From contig NC_015635.1 in NCBI RefSeq assembly GCF_000270245.1, positions 4,650,001 to 4,714,000 on the forward strand: a DNA stretch of 64,000 nucleotides. The letters run 5' to 3'. The notes below the pieces were generated by a model that saw nothing but the letters and a program-made list of their open reading frames with translations, searched no databases and had not been told where the DNA came from. Positions 51,759 through 60,379 of this stretch are shown piece by piece. Positions within the stretch are counted from its first letter, which is position 1, and each line of letters starts with the position of its first letter. The position numbers and the translations under genes were made by a program. The stretch is from Microlunatus phosphovorus NM-1 (GTDB taxonomy: Bacteria; Actinomycetota; Actinomycetes; Propionibacteriales; Propionibacteriaceae).

Positions 51759-52550
51759 ATGCGTACGAACGATCTTCTGCTGGCCACCGGGCTCACCAAG
51801 TCCTACGGACCAACCCATGCCCTGGCCGGGGTGGACTTCACCGTCGGGCGCGGCGAGGCCGTCGCCGTGATGGGTCCGTCGGGCTGCGGCAAGACCACCC
51901 TGCTGCACTGTCTTGCCGGGGTCATCGCTCCCGATCTCGGGCAGATCACCCTGTTCGCTCCCCATGGTCCGGTCTCCGTCAGCGGCGCCTCCAGTGAGGA
52001 CCGGGCAGCGATTCGGCTCAACCACTTCGGCTTCGTGTTCCAGCAAGGTCTGTTGCTGCCCGAGCTGACCGCGGTGGAGAACGTGGCGCTGCCCTTGCTC
52101 GTCGGTCGGACCAGCCGAGGCGCCGCGCTCGGACGAGCGGCGGAGCTGATGGCGCGGCTCGGATTGACCGGGCTCGAGGAGCGGCGACCAGGACAGTTGT
52201 CGGGCGGTCAGCAGCAGCGGGTCGCCATCGCCCGCGCTCAGGTAGGCGATCCGGCGGTGGTGTTCGCCGACGAGCCCACCGGTGCGCTCGACTCACAGAC
52301 GTCGTCGGAGGTGATGCACGCGCTCCTCGCCAGCACCATCGGTGAAGGTCGTGGGCTGGTGCTCGTGACCCACGACCGCGGGGTTGCCGACCGATGCCAT
52401 CGCGTGCTCAGCATGCTGGACGGTCGGTGGGCCGGCGCTCAGCCGACGCGTCAGCTCCCGCCGACAGGTCCGGCGCGAGCGACAGATCCCGCGACTCCCA
52501 CGATGACAGCGGCCTCGACGGACTCCCCTCGACTGGGAGCGACCCGATGA
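51759..52550 (+). CDS. MacB/LolD-type ABC ATPase
   Basis: 263 residues from ATG 51759 (TTGGAGGAC upstream). Walker A GPSGCGKTTLLHCLAG, signature LSGGQQQRVAIARA, Walker B VVFADEPTGALDS, H-loop VLVTHDRGVADR. The subfamily features (FVFQQGLLLPELTAVENVAL) are those of MacB/LolD mechanotransmission transporters. A Pro/Thr/Ala-rich tail follows. It overlaps the permease gene by 4 bp (ATGA). Confidence 0.93.
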   Translation: MRTNDLLLATGLTKSYGPTHALAGVDFTVGRGEAVAVMGPSGCGKTTLLHCLAGVIAPDLGQITLFAPHGPVSVSGASSEDRAAIRLNHFGFVFQQGLLLPELTAVENVALPLLVGRTSRGAALGRAAELMARLGLTGLEERRPGQLSGGQQQRVAIARAQVGDPAVVFADEPTGALDSQTSSEVMHALLASTIGEGRGLVLVTHDRGVADRCHRVLSMLDGRWAGAQPTRQLPPTGPARATDPATPTMTAASTDSPRLGATR

Positions 52551-53911
52551 TCACCGCCGCCCGGCTGACCCTCCTGCTGATCCGCCGCACCACCGACCGG
52601 GCCACCCTGGTGCTGCCGATCGTGGCCTTTGCGGTCGTTACCGCACTCGCCCTCACCGTCTTCGGCGGGGCTCGCTTCTTCTTCGCCGTCGGAGAGGAAG
52701 ATCTCTCGATCCTGTACGCCGTGCTGGGCACGGTTGCGACGATTCTCCTCGTCGTGCCGCTGCTCACGCTCTGCGGCGCAGCCGCACGATTGTCCACTCG
52801 ACGCCGGGACGACCGGCTCGCCACTTTGCGGCTGCTCGGTGCACCGCGTCGGATGATCGCCCAGGTGACCGTGTTGGAGGCAGCTCTGCTGGCTCTCGCC
52901 GGGAGCCTGCTCGGTCTGGTCGGCCACCTCATGCTCGTACCGCTCACCGGTCTGCTGCGCTTCCACGGTGAGCAACTCGGCGCGAGCCGGGTGCTGATCA
53001 GCCCGCTCGGGGCAGCGGGATGCATTCTCGGCCTGGTCACCCTGGCCACCGTGAGCGCGATCGTGGGCCTGCGTCGGGTGGTGGTGTCACCGCTGGGTGT
53101 CCGCACCCGGCAGCAGGCGGCCCGATTCAGCGTCTGGCGGGTGATCGGCTTCGCGGTCGTACTGGTCGTCGGAGTCTTCGCGGTCGGCAGCCTGAGTGGC
53201 CGCTTCGGTCCGGTCGGTCTGATCGCGATCCTGGGCGGAGCCTTCGGGCTGACGATGGTGGTGCTGAACCTGATCGGTCCCCCACTCGTCCGCGTCTCGG
53301 CGAGGTGGATGCTGCGGCGACTCGACCGGCAGCCGGTCGCGCCACGGCTGCTCGCCGCCCGCACCATGCTCGACGATCCGAAAGCCACCTGGCGCCAGGT
53401 CAGCGGCGTCGCCATGACCTCCTTCATGGCGGTCTTCGGCGGCGTCGGCGTCGCGGTCAGCTCCATCGCCAGCGCGGGCGGAGACGGCGAGGTCGAGGCT
53501 CAGAACCAGATGATCGCCACCGACATCCTCACCGGCGTACTGGTGACGATCGCGATCTCCTTCATCACCGTGGCCTGCGCGGTCGCCGTCAGCCAGGCGG
53601 CAGCAGTGCTCGACCGGCGCGATCAACTCGTGAGTCTGCACCGGATCGGCATACCGGTCAGCCAGATCAACAGCGCCCGTCTCCGCGCCGTCCGCCGACC
53701 GTTGCTGCTGGTCGCCGTGGGTTCTGCGATCACCGCGGCGGTCCTGGTGTTTCCCCTCACCGGCGCCGCGCTGCTCACTCAGCCGCTCACGCTGGTGGTC
53801 GTCGGCCTGGCGCTGCTGATCGGCTGCAGCCTGGTACTCGGCGCGGTCAAGCTCACCGACCCGCTGGTCTCCAGAAGTCGCTCGGGTTCCTCGGCTTCGC
53901 TCTATCTGTAG
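52547..53911 (+). CDS. FtsX-like ABC permease
   Basis: 454 residues from ATG 52547. A first membrane helix (TLVLPIVAFAVVTALALTVF) is followed by FtsX-type helices in two clusters, with the characteristic RRDDRLATLRLLGAPRRMIA and, in the second half, DRRDQLVSLHRIGIPVSQIN coupling segments. The family includes bacteriocin, antibiotic-sensing and lipoprotein transporters. With the ATPase upstream it should form a complete exporter. Its last 13 codons lie inside a large hairpin. Confidence 0.9.
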   Translation: MITAARLTLLLIRRTTDRATLVLPIVAFAVVTALALTVFGGARFFFAVGEEDLSILYAVLGTVATILLVVPLLTLCGAAARLSTRRRDDRLATLRLLGAPRRMIAQVTVLEAALLALAGSLLGLVGHLMLVPLTGLLRFHGEQLGASRVLISPLGAAGCILGLVTLATVSAIVGLRRVVVSPLGVRTRQQAARFSVWRVIGFAVVLVVGVFAVGSLSGRFGPVGLIAILGGAFGLTMVVLNLIGPPLVRVSARWMLRRLDRQPVAPRLLAARTMLDDPKATWRQVSGVAMTSFMAVFGGVGVAVSSIASAGGDGEVEAQNQMIATDILTGVLVTIAISFITVACAVAVSQAAAVLDRRDQLVSLHRIGIPVSQINSARLRAVRRPLLLVAVGSAITAAVLVFPLTGAALLTQPLTLVVVGLALLIGCSLVLGAVKLTDPLVSRSRSGSSASLYL

Positions 53912-53943
53912 ACCGAGCAACTCCCAGGAACCCGAGCGACTTC
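53874..53943 (+). terminator. 18-bp stem hairpin spanning the permease stop codon
   Basis: Arm GAAGTCGCTCGGGTTCCT (53874-53891) is exactly complemented at 53926-53943 around a 34-nt loop that contains the TAG stop. The loop itself can extend the stem (TCGG/CCGA). Likely the operon terminator, unusual in that half of it is coding. Confidence 0.65.
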
Positions 53944-53988
53944 GACTGGGGTGGTACGCCCTGCGCCCTCAGCCGGGCCGGGGCAGCG

Positions 53989-54177
53989 TCAGCGAGGCTT
54001 GGGGGAGGTGGCTCCACCGCCCTCACCGGTGTGATCGGCCGGCACATCGATCTTGCGGAACTGTTTGAGCATGCTGCGGCCCAGGAAGAACAGCGCGATC
54101 CCCAGCACCACGATGATCAACAGCGGGGTCCATCCCGGCCGCACGAGGTTGGGATCGATCCCCAGCAACACGATCAT
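53989..54177 (-). CDS. Small conserved membrane protein downstream of mca
   Basis: 62 residues from ATG 54177 (TTG 54183 also possible). It starts MIVLLGIDPNLVRPGWTPLL, has one helix (LLIIVVLGIALFFLGRSML), then KQFRKIDVPADHTGEG. Proteins of this layout are commonly encoded next to mca in actinobacteria. Role unknown. A repeat element separates it from mca. Confidence 0.68.
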   Translation of the reverse strand: MIVLLGIDPNLVRPGWTPLLIIVVLGIALFFLGRSMLKQFRKIDVPADHTGEGGGATSPKPR

Positions 54178-54199
54178 GCTCAAACACTACTGCGTGATT

Positions 54200-54325
54200 C
54201 ATCACTCGCTGTGTCTTCGTCACTCGCTGTTCGCTGCGCTCCACAGACTTTGTCTTCCCGTCGTTCACAGACGAAAGACGTGTCTGCTCACTCCTCAGTC
54301 CAGCTCACGGCCGCTCGCGACGGGG
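54200..54325 (-). repeat. Third copy of the 131-bp repeat family, running into mca
   Basis: On the minus strand it shares GTCTGTGGAGCGCAGCGAAC and following bases (32 bp, 54217-54248) and CCCCGTCGCGAGCGGCCGTG plus three bases (54303-54325) with the tandem array, in the same order. The middle is diverged. It has no GCGCAGAC hairpin but keeps TCTGTGAACGACGGGAAGAC-like sequence. Its upstream end forms the last codons and stop of mca. Confidence 0.8.
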
Positions 54326-55212
54326 ATTCCGGCGAAGAGGTCGTCCTCGGGCAGGGTGGTCTCGACGGTACTGCGGACCAGTTGGAAGTCCTCGGTCGGC
54401 CAGGCTCGCTGGTGAATCTCCAGCGGCACAGAGAACCAGGGGCCTTCGGGATCGATCTGGGTCGCGTGGGCGATCAGCGCCTGATCCCGGACGGCGAAGT
54501 AGTCGGCGCACTCGACCCGAGTCGTGACCCGCTTCTCGTGCTCGGGGTCAGGCTTCCAGCTTGCCAGCCGTTCGGCGTACGGGGACTCCAGCCCGGCCTC
54601 GATCATGGCGTGGTTGAGCGCTACGAACTTCTGTCGATGGAAACCGAACTGGTAATAGAGCTTGGCCACCTGCCAGGGCTCACCGGCCTCCGGGTACGCC
54701 TCCGGATCAGCGGCTGCATCATAGGCAGCGACGCTGACCTGGTGGCAGCGGATGTGGTCGGGGTGCGGATAGCCGCCGTTCTCGTCGTAGGTGGTCATCA
54801 CCTGCGGTCGAAACCGCCGGATCACCTCGACCAGCCGCCCGACCTCGACCTCCAGATCGGTCAGCGCGAAGCAGCCGGGCGGCAGCGGGGGCAGCGGATC
54901 GCCCTCCGGCAGACCCGAGTCGACGAAGCCGAGCCAGACCTGTTCGATGCCCAGGATCTCCCGGGCCCGGTCCATCTCGGCACGACGGATCTCGGCGATG
55001 TTGGCCAGCACGTCCGGCCGGTCCATCGCCGGATTGAGGATGGAACCACGCTCTCCACCGGTACAGGTAGCGACCACAACCTCGACACCTTCAGCCACAT
55101 AGCGGGCCGTCGTGGCCGCGCCTTTGCTCGATTCGTCGTCGGGGTGGGCGTGGACGTGCAGCAGTCGCAAGCGCTCGCCGGCGGCGTCCAACCGCAGCGG
55201 GGGTCGTTCCAT
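54295..55212 (-). CDS. mca: Mycothiol S-conjugate amidase
   Basis: 305 residues from ATG 55212. The zinc motif HAHPDDE (His23, Asp26) and the later HPDH ([15 protein letters not shown]) identify the MshB/Mca family. The length and the C-terminal part ([20 protein letters not shown]) favour Mca over MshB. The enzyme cleaves mycothiol S-conjugates to release mercapturic acids for export, a detoxification route specific to actinobacteria. The last eight codons and stop come from a dispersed repeat. Confidence 0.93.
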   Translation of the reverse strand: MERPPLRLDAAGERLRLLHVHAHPDDESSKGAATTARYVAEGVEVVVATCTGGERGSILNPAMDRPDVLANIAEIRRAEMDRAREILGIEQVWLGFVDSGLPEGDPLPPLPPGCFALTDLEVEVGRLVEVIRRFRPQVMTTYDENGGYPHPDHIRCHQVSVAAYDAAADPEAYPEAGEPWQVAKLYYQFGFHRQKFVALNHAMIEAGLESPYAERLASWKPDPEHEKRVTTRVECADYFAVRDQALIAHATQIDPEGPWFSVPLEIHQRAWPTEDFQLVRSTVETTLPEDDLFAGIPVASGRELD

Positions 55213-55275
55213 GAGGGCCCATGCTGCCACCCGGAACGGGTTTCGGTCGGCAATGACCGCTAGGCGGCACCTCGC

Positions 55276-55340
55276 CGACCGTGACCAGTCAGACTCCCGA
55301 CCACGACCAGTCAACTCAGACTTTCGACCGCGACCAGTCA
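55276..55340 (+). promoter_or_regulatory. Three direct repeats CGACCnnGACCAGTCA
   Basis: CGACCGTGACCAGTCA (55276), CGACCACGACCAGTCA (55298) and CGACCGCGACCAGTCA (55325) lie between the divergent mca and DUF4307 genes. The 22- and 27-bp steps are about two and two and a half helical turns. They may bind a regulator of either gene, or be a small repeat relic. Confidence 0.6.
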
Positions 55341-55350
55341 GAATGGAGTG

Positions 55351-55788
55351 GTGAACCAGCCCCGGAGCAGCCCGACCGCGCGCCCGCAGCTCAGCGCCGC
55401 GGACCGCGAGCGGCTCGCGCGACGCTATCCCAAACCGCGTGTCCCCCGGCCGCTGCTCATCGCCGTCGTGGCCGTCATCACCGCTTTGTCGCTGACCTGG
55501 CTGGTCCTGACGGCGCTCTACCACGCCGAGCCGGTGGTCTCGGCTCAGGTGCCCGGGTACACCGTCGTCTCGGACACGAAGATCACGGTGACGATCACCG
55601 TCGATCGCCCGGACCCTTCGATCCCCGTCGCGTGCCGAGTGTCAGCCAAGGCCGTCGATTTCCAACCGGTCGGCGAGTTGATCGTGCCGTTCCAGGCGAC
55701 CGACGACGAGGTCGTGAACCAGACGGTCACCATCACCACCGTCCGCCGGGCGACCACAGCCGTGGTCAACGAATGCTCACCGACCTGA
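55351..55788 (+). CDS. DUF4307 membrane-anchored protein
   Basis: 145 residues from GTG 55351 (GTG 55348 also in frame). A basic N-terminus with [20 protein letters not shown] leads to one membrane helix ([20 protein letters not shown]). The extracytoplasmic part includes [20 protein letters not shown], the conserved DUF4307 block. The gene sits between mca and greA, its usual place in actinobacteria. Function unknown. Confidence 0.88.
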   Translation: MNQPRSSPTARPQLSAADRERLARRYPKPRVPRPLLIAVVAVITALSLTWLVLTALYHAEPVVSAQVPGYTVVSDTKITVTITVDRPDPSIPVACRVSAKAVDFQPVGELIVPFQATDDEVVNQTVTITTVRRATTAVVNECSPT

Positions 55789-55818
55789 GCCCTTGCCAGC
55801 CCTTGCTAGGCTTGTTCG

Positions 55819-56331
55819 ATGTCTCAGAATGCGCAACAGGCCATCTGGCTGACCCAGGATGCGTACGACAAGCTGAAGTCCGAGCTGGACCAGCTGTCAG
55901 GCCCGGGTCGTGCCGAGGTGGCCGCCAAGATCGCTGCCGCTCGCGAGGAGGGCGACCTCCGCGAGAACGGTGGCTACCACGCTGCCCGCGAGGAGCAGGG
56001 GCAGCAGGAAGCCCGGATCCGCCAGCTGACCGACATGCTGCGCCGGGCCGAGATCGGTGAGCCGTCGGCTTCTGCCGATGTGGTCGCACCCGGCGTCCAG
56101 GTGACCATCGCCTTCTTCGGCGATGAGTCCGACACCGACACCTTCGTGCTCGGCTCCCGCGAGCTGCTCGGGCTGGACGACGCGGTCGACTCGACCAACG
56201 TCTACAGTCCGCAGTCCCCGCTCGGGGCAGCCATCCTGGGCAAGAAGAAGGGCGACTCGGCCAGCTACGAAGCGCCCAACGGCAAGGCCATCGAGGTCAC
56301 CGTCATCGACCTGCAGCCGTTCCAGCCATAG
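55819..56331 (+). CDS. greA: Transcription elongation factor GreA
   Basis: 170 residues from ATG 55819. N-terminal coiled coil with the acidic tip EEGDLRENGGYHAAREEQGQ, which enters the RNA polymerase secondary channel. C-terminal FKBP-like domain with YSPQSPLGAAILGKKKGD. GreA stimulates transcript cleavage by stalled polymerase. A strong terminator follows. Confidence 0.96.
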   Translation: MSQNAQQAIWLTQDAYDKLKSELDQLSGPGRAEVAAKIAAAREEGDLRENGGYHAAREEQGQQEARIRQLTDMLRRAEIGEPSASADVVAPGVQVTIAFFGDESDTDTFVLGSRELLGLDDAVDSTNVYSPQSPLGAAILGKKKGDSASYEAPNGKAIEVTVIDLQPFQP

Positions 56332-56349
56332 CCAGGTATCTGCCTTCAT

Positions 56350-56388
56350 GCGAAGAACCCGGCTCGGTGATCGAGCCGGGTTCTTCGC
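56350..56388 (+). terminator. Strong hairpin after greA
   Basis: GCGAAGAACCCGGCTC and its exact 16-bp complement flank the 7-nt loop GGTGATC, 18 bp after greA. It also faces the end of the convergent DUF2089 gene and may serve both strands. Confidence 0.85.
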
Positions 56389-56403
56389 TATCTCGGTCCT
56401 GAT

Positions 56404-56817
56404 TCAGAGGTCGGCCAGGAGCCGCGCTGCCTCCTCGGGTGACAGCGCGCCAGAGGCCACCTCGGACAACACCTGATCCCGGGTCAGCTGAGTGTCTTCC
56501 GGCTCCTCGGCCAGACCGAGCTTCTCCAGCACCCGGTCGAACCTCAGCCGAGCGGTCGGGTACGAAACGCCGAGGTAGCGCTCGACCTCCCGAAGGTTGC
56601 CCCGCGAGGCCAGGAACACCCGCAGCAACTCGTTGTCCGCCTCGCTCAGCCCGCAGAACTCACAGGTACTGAAGACGCCCGCCAGTTCGCTGCCGCAAGA
56701 GACACAGCCCAGCCGGGTGACGGCCAGGTAGTGGCCGCAAACCGGGCAATCGGTCGGGGCCCGATGCTCGTGCGGGGTCGCCGACCGACGTCCAACGGAC
56801 CGAGTCCGTTCGCTCAC
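56404..56817 (-). CDS. DUF2089 putative regulator with zinc ribbon
   Basis: 137 residues from GTG 56817. Two CxxC pairs (DCPVCGHY, LGCVSCGS) plus TCEFCGLS suggest zinc binding. The following helical part (LRVFLASRGNLREVERYLGV, YPTARLRFDRVLEKLGL) is the DUF2089 DNA-binding-like domain. The last 20 residues (LSEVASGALSPEEAARLLAD) resemble a SHOCT-like helix. It overlaps the DUF4097-like gene by 4 bp (GTGA). It may regulate that gene. Confidence 0.85.
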   Translation of the reverse strand: MSERTRSVGRRSATPHEHRAPTDCPVCGHYLAVTRLGCVSCGSELAGVFSTCEFCGLSEADNELLRVFLASRGNLREVERYLGVSYPTARLRFDRVLEKLGLAEEPEDTQLTRDQVLSEVASGALSPEEAARLLADL

Positions 56818-57806
56818 CGGAGATCCTCGGCAGCCGGATCGCTGCCGACCTTGACCGCGGCGTGGCCCATCACGACCTCGATGTCCAGGCGAGCGCTGCC
56901 GTTGCCCATCACGACCTCGTCGCCGGCACCGGTGTGTCCGCCGGACCAGCTGACCTTGCCGAGTTGGGCCTCGCCATGCACGGTGACGTTGGATGCGTCG
57001 GCGAGCTGGACCGACAGCGAGCCGGACTCGGCGCGCACCCGGGACCGGCCGTGGGTGATGGTGCCCTTGATGGTGGCCTGACCGGCCTGGATCAGCGCAT
57101 CGTGAATCTCCTCGACATCCAGCAGCTTTGCGGCACCGGCGGTCAGCCGGACCTTGCCGAGATGCGGTACGCGCTCGGTGTTGAGGCTGCCGCCGGTCAC
57201 TTCCACATCGACCTCGATCGCCGGATTCACCCGGAGGAACAGTTCCTTGCCCAGCCCGAGGGAACGGAACTCGTCGAGGTTGCGGGGTGCCTTGAAGATG
57301 CTGAAGCCGTCGATCGAGGCGCCGACCTCGCCGTCGCTGGACACCTCGAGCACGGAGCCGTTGCGGCGGATCACGTGCGGGCCGTCCGCCGCCAGCGTCG
57401 CCACCGCGGACTCCCCCACGATCCGGACCCGTCGGCCGATCGCCCGTACGGTGATCCTCTCCACCCCGTTGTTGCCGCCCGCGCCCTTGTCGGCGGGGCC
57501 GCGGGAGTTGGCCGGCTTGGTCTTGGGCGACTCCGTCGGGGACTCCCCGGTCGGCGCGGTGAAGCTCTCCGTGGTGTACGTGGCATGCTGCGGCCGGTCC
57601 GTGGCCACCGCCCAAGGATCAGCCTCACCGGCAGCAGCAAGCTCCTCGTTGGTGGGCTCGGCGCCGGAATCCTGAGGCCCCTCAACCGGAGACCCCGGAC
57701 TGGACGGCGTCTTGAGCGCGTCGATGCGGCGGGCAGCTTCGCCTGCGTCGATGCGCCCCGCGGCAAGCTCTTCGAGAATCGCGGTCATCCGCGGATCGCT
57801 AGTCAT
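56814..57806 (-). CDS. DUF4097-like beta-solenoid protein
   Basis: 330 residues from ATG 57806. The N-terminus (MTAILEELAAGRIDAGEAAR) is a short SHOCT-type helix pair, similar to the tail of the coupled DUF2089 protein. A Pro/Glu/Ser-rich linker follows. The last 200 residues are a beta-rich repeat domain (VEVTGGSLNTERVPHLGKVR, GSLSVQLADASNVTVHGEAQ) as in DUF4097 proteins. The shared helix in both proteins hints that they bind each other or a common partner. Membrane segment absent. Function unknown. Confidence 0.8.
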   Translation of the reverse strand: MTSDPRMTAILEELAAGRIDAGEAARRIDALKTPSSPGSPVEGPQDSGAEPTNEELAAAGEADPWAVATDRPQHATYTTESFTAPTGESPTESPKTKPANSRGPADKGAGGNNGVERITVRAIGRRVRIVGESAVATLAADGPHVIRRNGSVLEVSSDGEVGASIDGFSIFKAPRNLDEFRSLGLGKELFLRVNPAIEVDVEVTGGSLNTERVPHLGKVRLTAGAAKLLDVEEIHDALIQAGQATIKGTITHGRSRVRAESGSLSVQLADASNVTVHGEAQLGKVSWSGGHTGAGDEVVMGNGSARLDIEVVMGHAAVKVGSDPAAEDLR

Positions 57807-58013
57807 GTCACGAACGTAAACCCGACCTTCAACTTTTCGAAGGTCTCGCTTTCGACTTCGGGGGTATCTCAGGGTCCCCCATGGCCCCACCGATCCGAAT
57901 TTCTGGCTATTGGTCCACCTCTGCGGTGGACCAATGACCAGAAATCCGGTCTGGGACGGGGCGCCCAGGAGAGGGTGTGGTGGAGATCACGATCCCCATT
58001 CAGTTGGATGCAT

Positions 58014-58031
58014 CATACAAACAGGCGTATG
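58014..58031. promoter_or_regulatory. Candidate MarR operator
   Basis: CATAC and GTATG flank AAACAGGC; the related CATGCAAAC follows at the start codon. The palindrome ends 8 bp before the marR ATG, typical for autorepression. Confidence 0.5.
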
Positions 58032-58039
58032 GTTGCAGC

Positions 58040-58492
58040 ATGCAAACAGCCAGCCCTGCCGTCGATGCGATGCTCACCGCCCTGATGGCCGTCGGTCGCG
58101 CCATGCGACAGCGCCAGGAGGGCGACGCCATCGACCCGGGGACGTTCTGGCTGCTCAAGACCATCGCTCACCGCGGCCCGCTCCGGATCACGGATCTCGC
58201 CACGGCAACGCATCTGGACACCTCCACCGTGTCCCGGCATGTCGCGCAACTCGAGCGCAACGGTTTCATCGACCGGACCCCGGATCCGGCCGACGGACGC
58301 GCTCAGCTGGTCGGCATCTCCGCCGACGGGCAGCATCAGCTTGATCTGGCATTCGAGCGTCGGCGCGCGATTCTCGAGAGCACCCTCACCGAGTGGGGGC
58401 CCTCCGACATCGCCGAGTTCGAGCGGCTGCTCAGCAAATTCGTCGCTGGCATCACCAACGACACCACTCTGAACAATCAGGACAATCAGTGA
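58040..58492 (+). CDS. MarR-family repressor
   Basis: 150 residues from ATG 58040. Winged helix with [20 protein letters not shown] (recognition region) and wing [19 protein letters not shown]. The operon-mate is a drug exporter whose start overlaps its stop (GTGA), the standard arrangement for a ligand-released repressor of efflux. Confidence 0.93.
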   Translation: MQTASPAVDAMLTALMAVGRAMRQRQEGDAIDPGTFWLLKTIAHRGPLRITDLATATHLDTSTVSRHVAQLERNGFIDRTPDPADGRAQLVGISADGQHQLDLAFERRRAILESTLTEWGPSDIAEFERLLSKFVAGITNDTTLNNQDNQ

Positions 58493-60153
58493 CAGATAAG
58501 TCTGCGCCTCGTCGAGCGCCCATCGACGACCCCACCTCCGCCTCTTCCGTCGGCACCACCACCGCCGCTGACCGTTCCGACCGTTCCGCGGCAGACCATG
58601 GTGCTGCCTCCGGGCCGACCACCGGCTATCTCAGCCACAACCAGATCCTGGTCGTGATGGGTGGTCTGATGGCCGGCATGTTCCTGGCCGCCCTGGACCA
58701 GAGCATCGTCGGCGTCGCACTCCCCCGGATCACCTCCGACCTCGGCGGCCTGGACAAGCTGTCCTGGGTCGTGACCGCGTACCTGCTCACCTCCACCGCC
58801 GCGACCCCGCTCTGGGGCAAGATCTCCGACTTGCTCGGCCGCCGCCCGATCTTCCAGGCCGCCATCGTGGTCTTCCTGATCGGCTCGGTCATCTGCGCAC
58901 TGGCACCGAACATCGAGGTGATGATCGCCGGCCGGGCCATCCAGGGCCTGGGCGGTGGCGGTCTGATGTCGCTCGCACTCGCCGTGATCGGCGATGTCAT
59001 CCCACCCCGGGAGCGCGGCAAGTACCAGGGCTTCTTCGGCGCTGTCTTCGGCGTCTCCTCGGTCGCCGGCCCGCTGCTCGGCGGACTGTTCACCGACCAC
59101 CTCGGCTGGCAGTGGATCTTCCTCATCAATCTGCCGATCGGCATCCTCGCCCTGGTCATCACCTCGATGGCTCTCAAGCTGCCGCACGTCAAGCGGGAAG
59201 CCTCGGTGGACTATCTGGGTGCGGCCACGATCGTGGGCTCGGTCACCAGCCTGGTCCTCTACCTGAGCTGGGCCGGTCCCGATCTCGGCTGGACCTCCCC
59301 CACCGGTCTCGGTCTGCTGGTCGCGTTCCTCGGACTGGCGCTCGCGTTCGCGTACGTGGAGACCAAGGTGAAGGAGCCGATCCTGCCCCCGGAGCTCTTC
59401 CGGCACTGGACCTTCGTCTCCAACATCAGCTTCGCGATGATCATGGGCGTCGGCATGTTCGGTGGTCTGATCTATCTGCCGATCTACCTGCAGGCGGTCA
59501 AGGGCTTCACCGCCACCGAGTCGGGCCTCGCGATGCTGCCGATGGTGGTGGGCATGTTCGCCACCTCGATCTCCAGCGGCCAGCTGATGAGCCGGACCGG
59601 GCGCTACAAGTGGATGCCGATCACCGGATCGGCCGTGGTCGGTGTGGCTTTGGTGCTGATGTCCCGGCTCGCCGTCGACACCCCGTACTGGCACCTCGCG
59701 TGCACGATGCTGCTCTTCGGTGCCGGGCTGGGATTCACCATGCAGGTGGTGGTGACCGCAGTGCAGAACAGTGTCGAGCGGCGCCACCTCGGAGCAGCCA
59801 CGGCGTCGGTGGCGTTCTTCCGCAGCATGGGCGGCGCGATCGGTACGGCGCTGTTCGGCGCGATCCTCAACACCCGGCTGAGCCATCACCTGCAGGAGAT
59901 CGTCCCGGCTGCCGCGCAGAGCCAGCTCGGCGGGGCGGCAGCCTCGATGAACGACATCACCGCCATCCACGCGCTGCCGGAGCCGGTCAAGACCTGGGTG
60001 CTCACGGCCTTCACGCAGTCGATGGACGACCTGTTCCTGGTCGCCGTGCCGTTCATGGCGATCGCCTTCCTGATCGCACTGACCATGCGGGAGCGACCGC
60101 TCCAAGGGCGGGAGCCGGCACCTGTCGTCAAGGAGCCGGTCACCACGCACTGA
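58489..60153 (+). CDS. DHA2-type multidrug MFS exporter
   Basis: 554 residues from GTG 58489. Fourteen helices expected. Motif D1-like [19 protein letters not shown], motif [21 protein letters not shown] and motif C region [20 protein letters not shown] are clear. A 45-residue hydrophilic N-terminus precedes the first helix. Should export drugs or other hydrophobic compounds by proton exchange. Controlled by the coupled MarR. Confidence 0.93.
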   Translation: MTDKSAPRRAPIDDPTSASSVGTTTAADRSDRSAADHGAASGPTTGYLSHNQILVVMGGLMAGMFLAALDQSIVGVALPRITSDLGGLDKLSWVVTAYLLTSTAATPLWGKISDLLGRRPIFQAAIVVFLIGSVICALAPNIEVMIAGRAIQGLGGGGLMSLALAVIGDVIPPRERGKYQGFFGAVFGVSSVAGPLLGGLFTDHLGWQWIFLINLPIGILALVITSMALKLPHVKREASVDYLGAATIVGSVTSLVLYLSWAGPDLGWTSPTGLGLLVAFLGLALAFAYVETKVKEPILPPELFRHWTFVSNISFAMIMGVGMFGGLIYLPIYLQAVKGFTATESGLAMLPMVVGMFATSISSGQLMSRTGRYKWMPITGSAVVGVALVLMSRLAVDTPYWHLACTMLLFGAGLGFTMQVVVTAVQNSVERRHLGAATASVAFFRSMGGAIGTALFGAILNTRLSHHLQEIVPAAAQSQLGGAAASMNDITAIHALPEPVKTWVLTAFTQSMDDLFLVAVPFMAIAFLIALTMRERPLQGREPAPVVKEPVTTH

Positions 60154-60172
60154 TCGGTGCACCAAATCGTGC

Positions 60173-60221
60173 GTCTCCCAGCTCACCCGTCAAGGCTCAC
60201 CAGCCAAGCCGACTGGGAGAC
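60173..60221 (+). terminator. Hairpin after the MFS gene
   Basis: GTCTCCCAG (60173-60181) and CTGGGAGAC (60213-60221) pair perfectly; the outer bases GTGC/CACA weakly extend the stem. The 31-nt loop is long. Lies 20 bp after the exporter stop. Confidence 0.6.
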
Positions 60222-60379
60222 ACACCACCGGCCCCGGAACCTCCGTACGCCGTCCGGCGTTGGACCTTCCGACGACACGCGGAGATTTGGGTAGCCGTCA
60301 ATCACCTGTGACCATAGAACGATAGTGATCCGACGCCGCCTCTGAGCCGGATCACCCCGATGGATAGGTACCGCCTGCT

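Noticed and set aside
53020-55263. 747-codon open frame on the plus strand
   Set aside because: It runs through the FtsX permease in another frame and antisense to mca; composition is Arg/Gly/Pro-rich as expected for a high-GC shadow.
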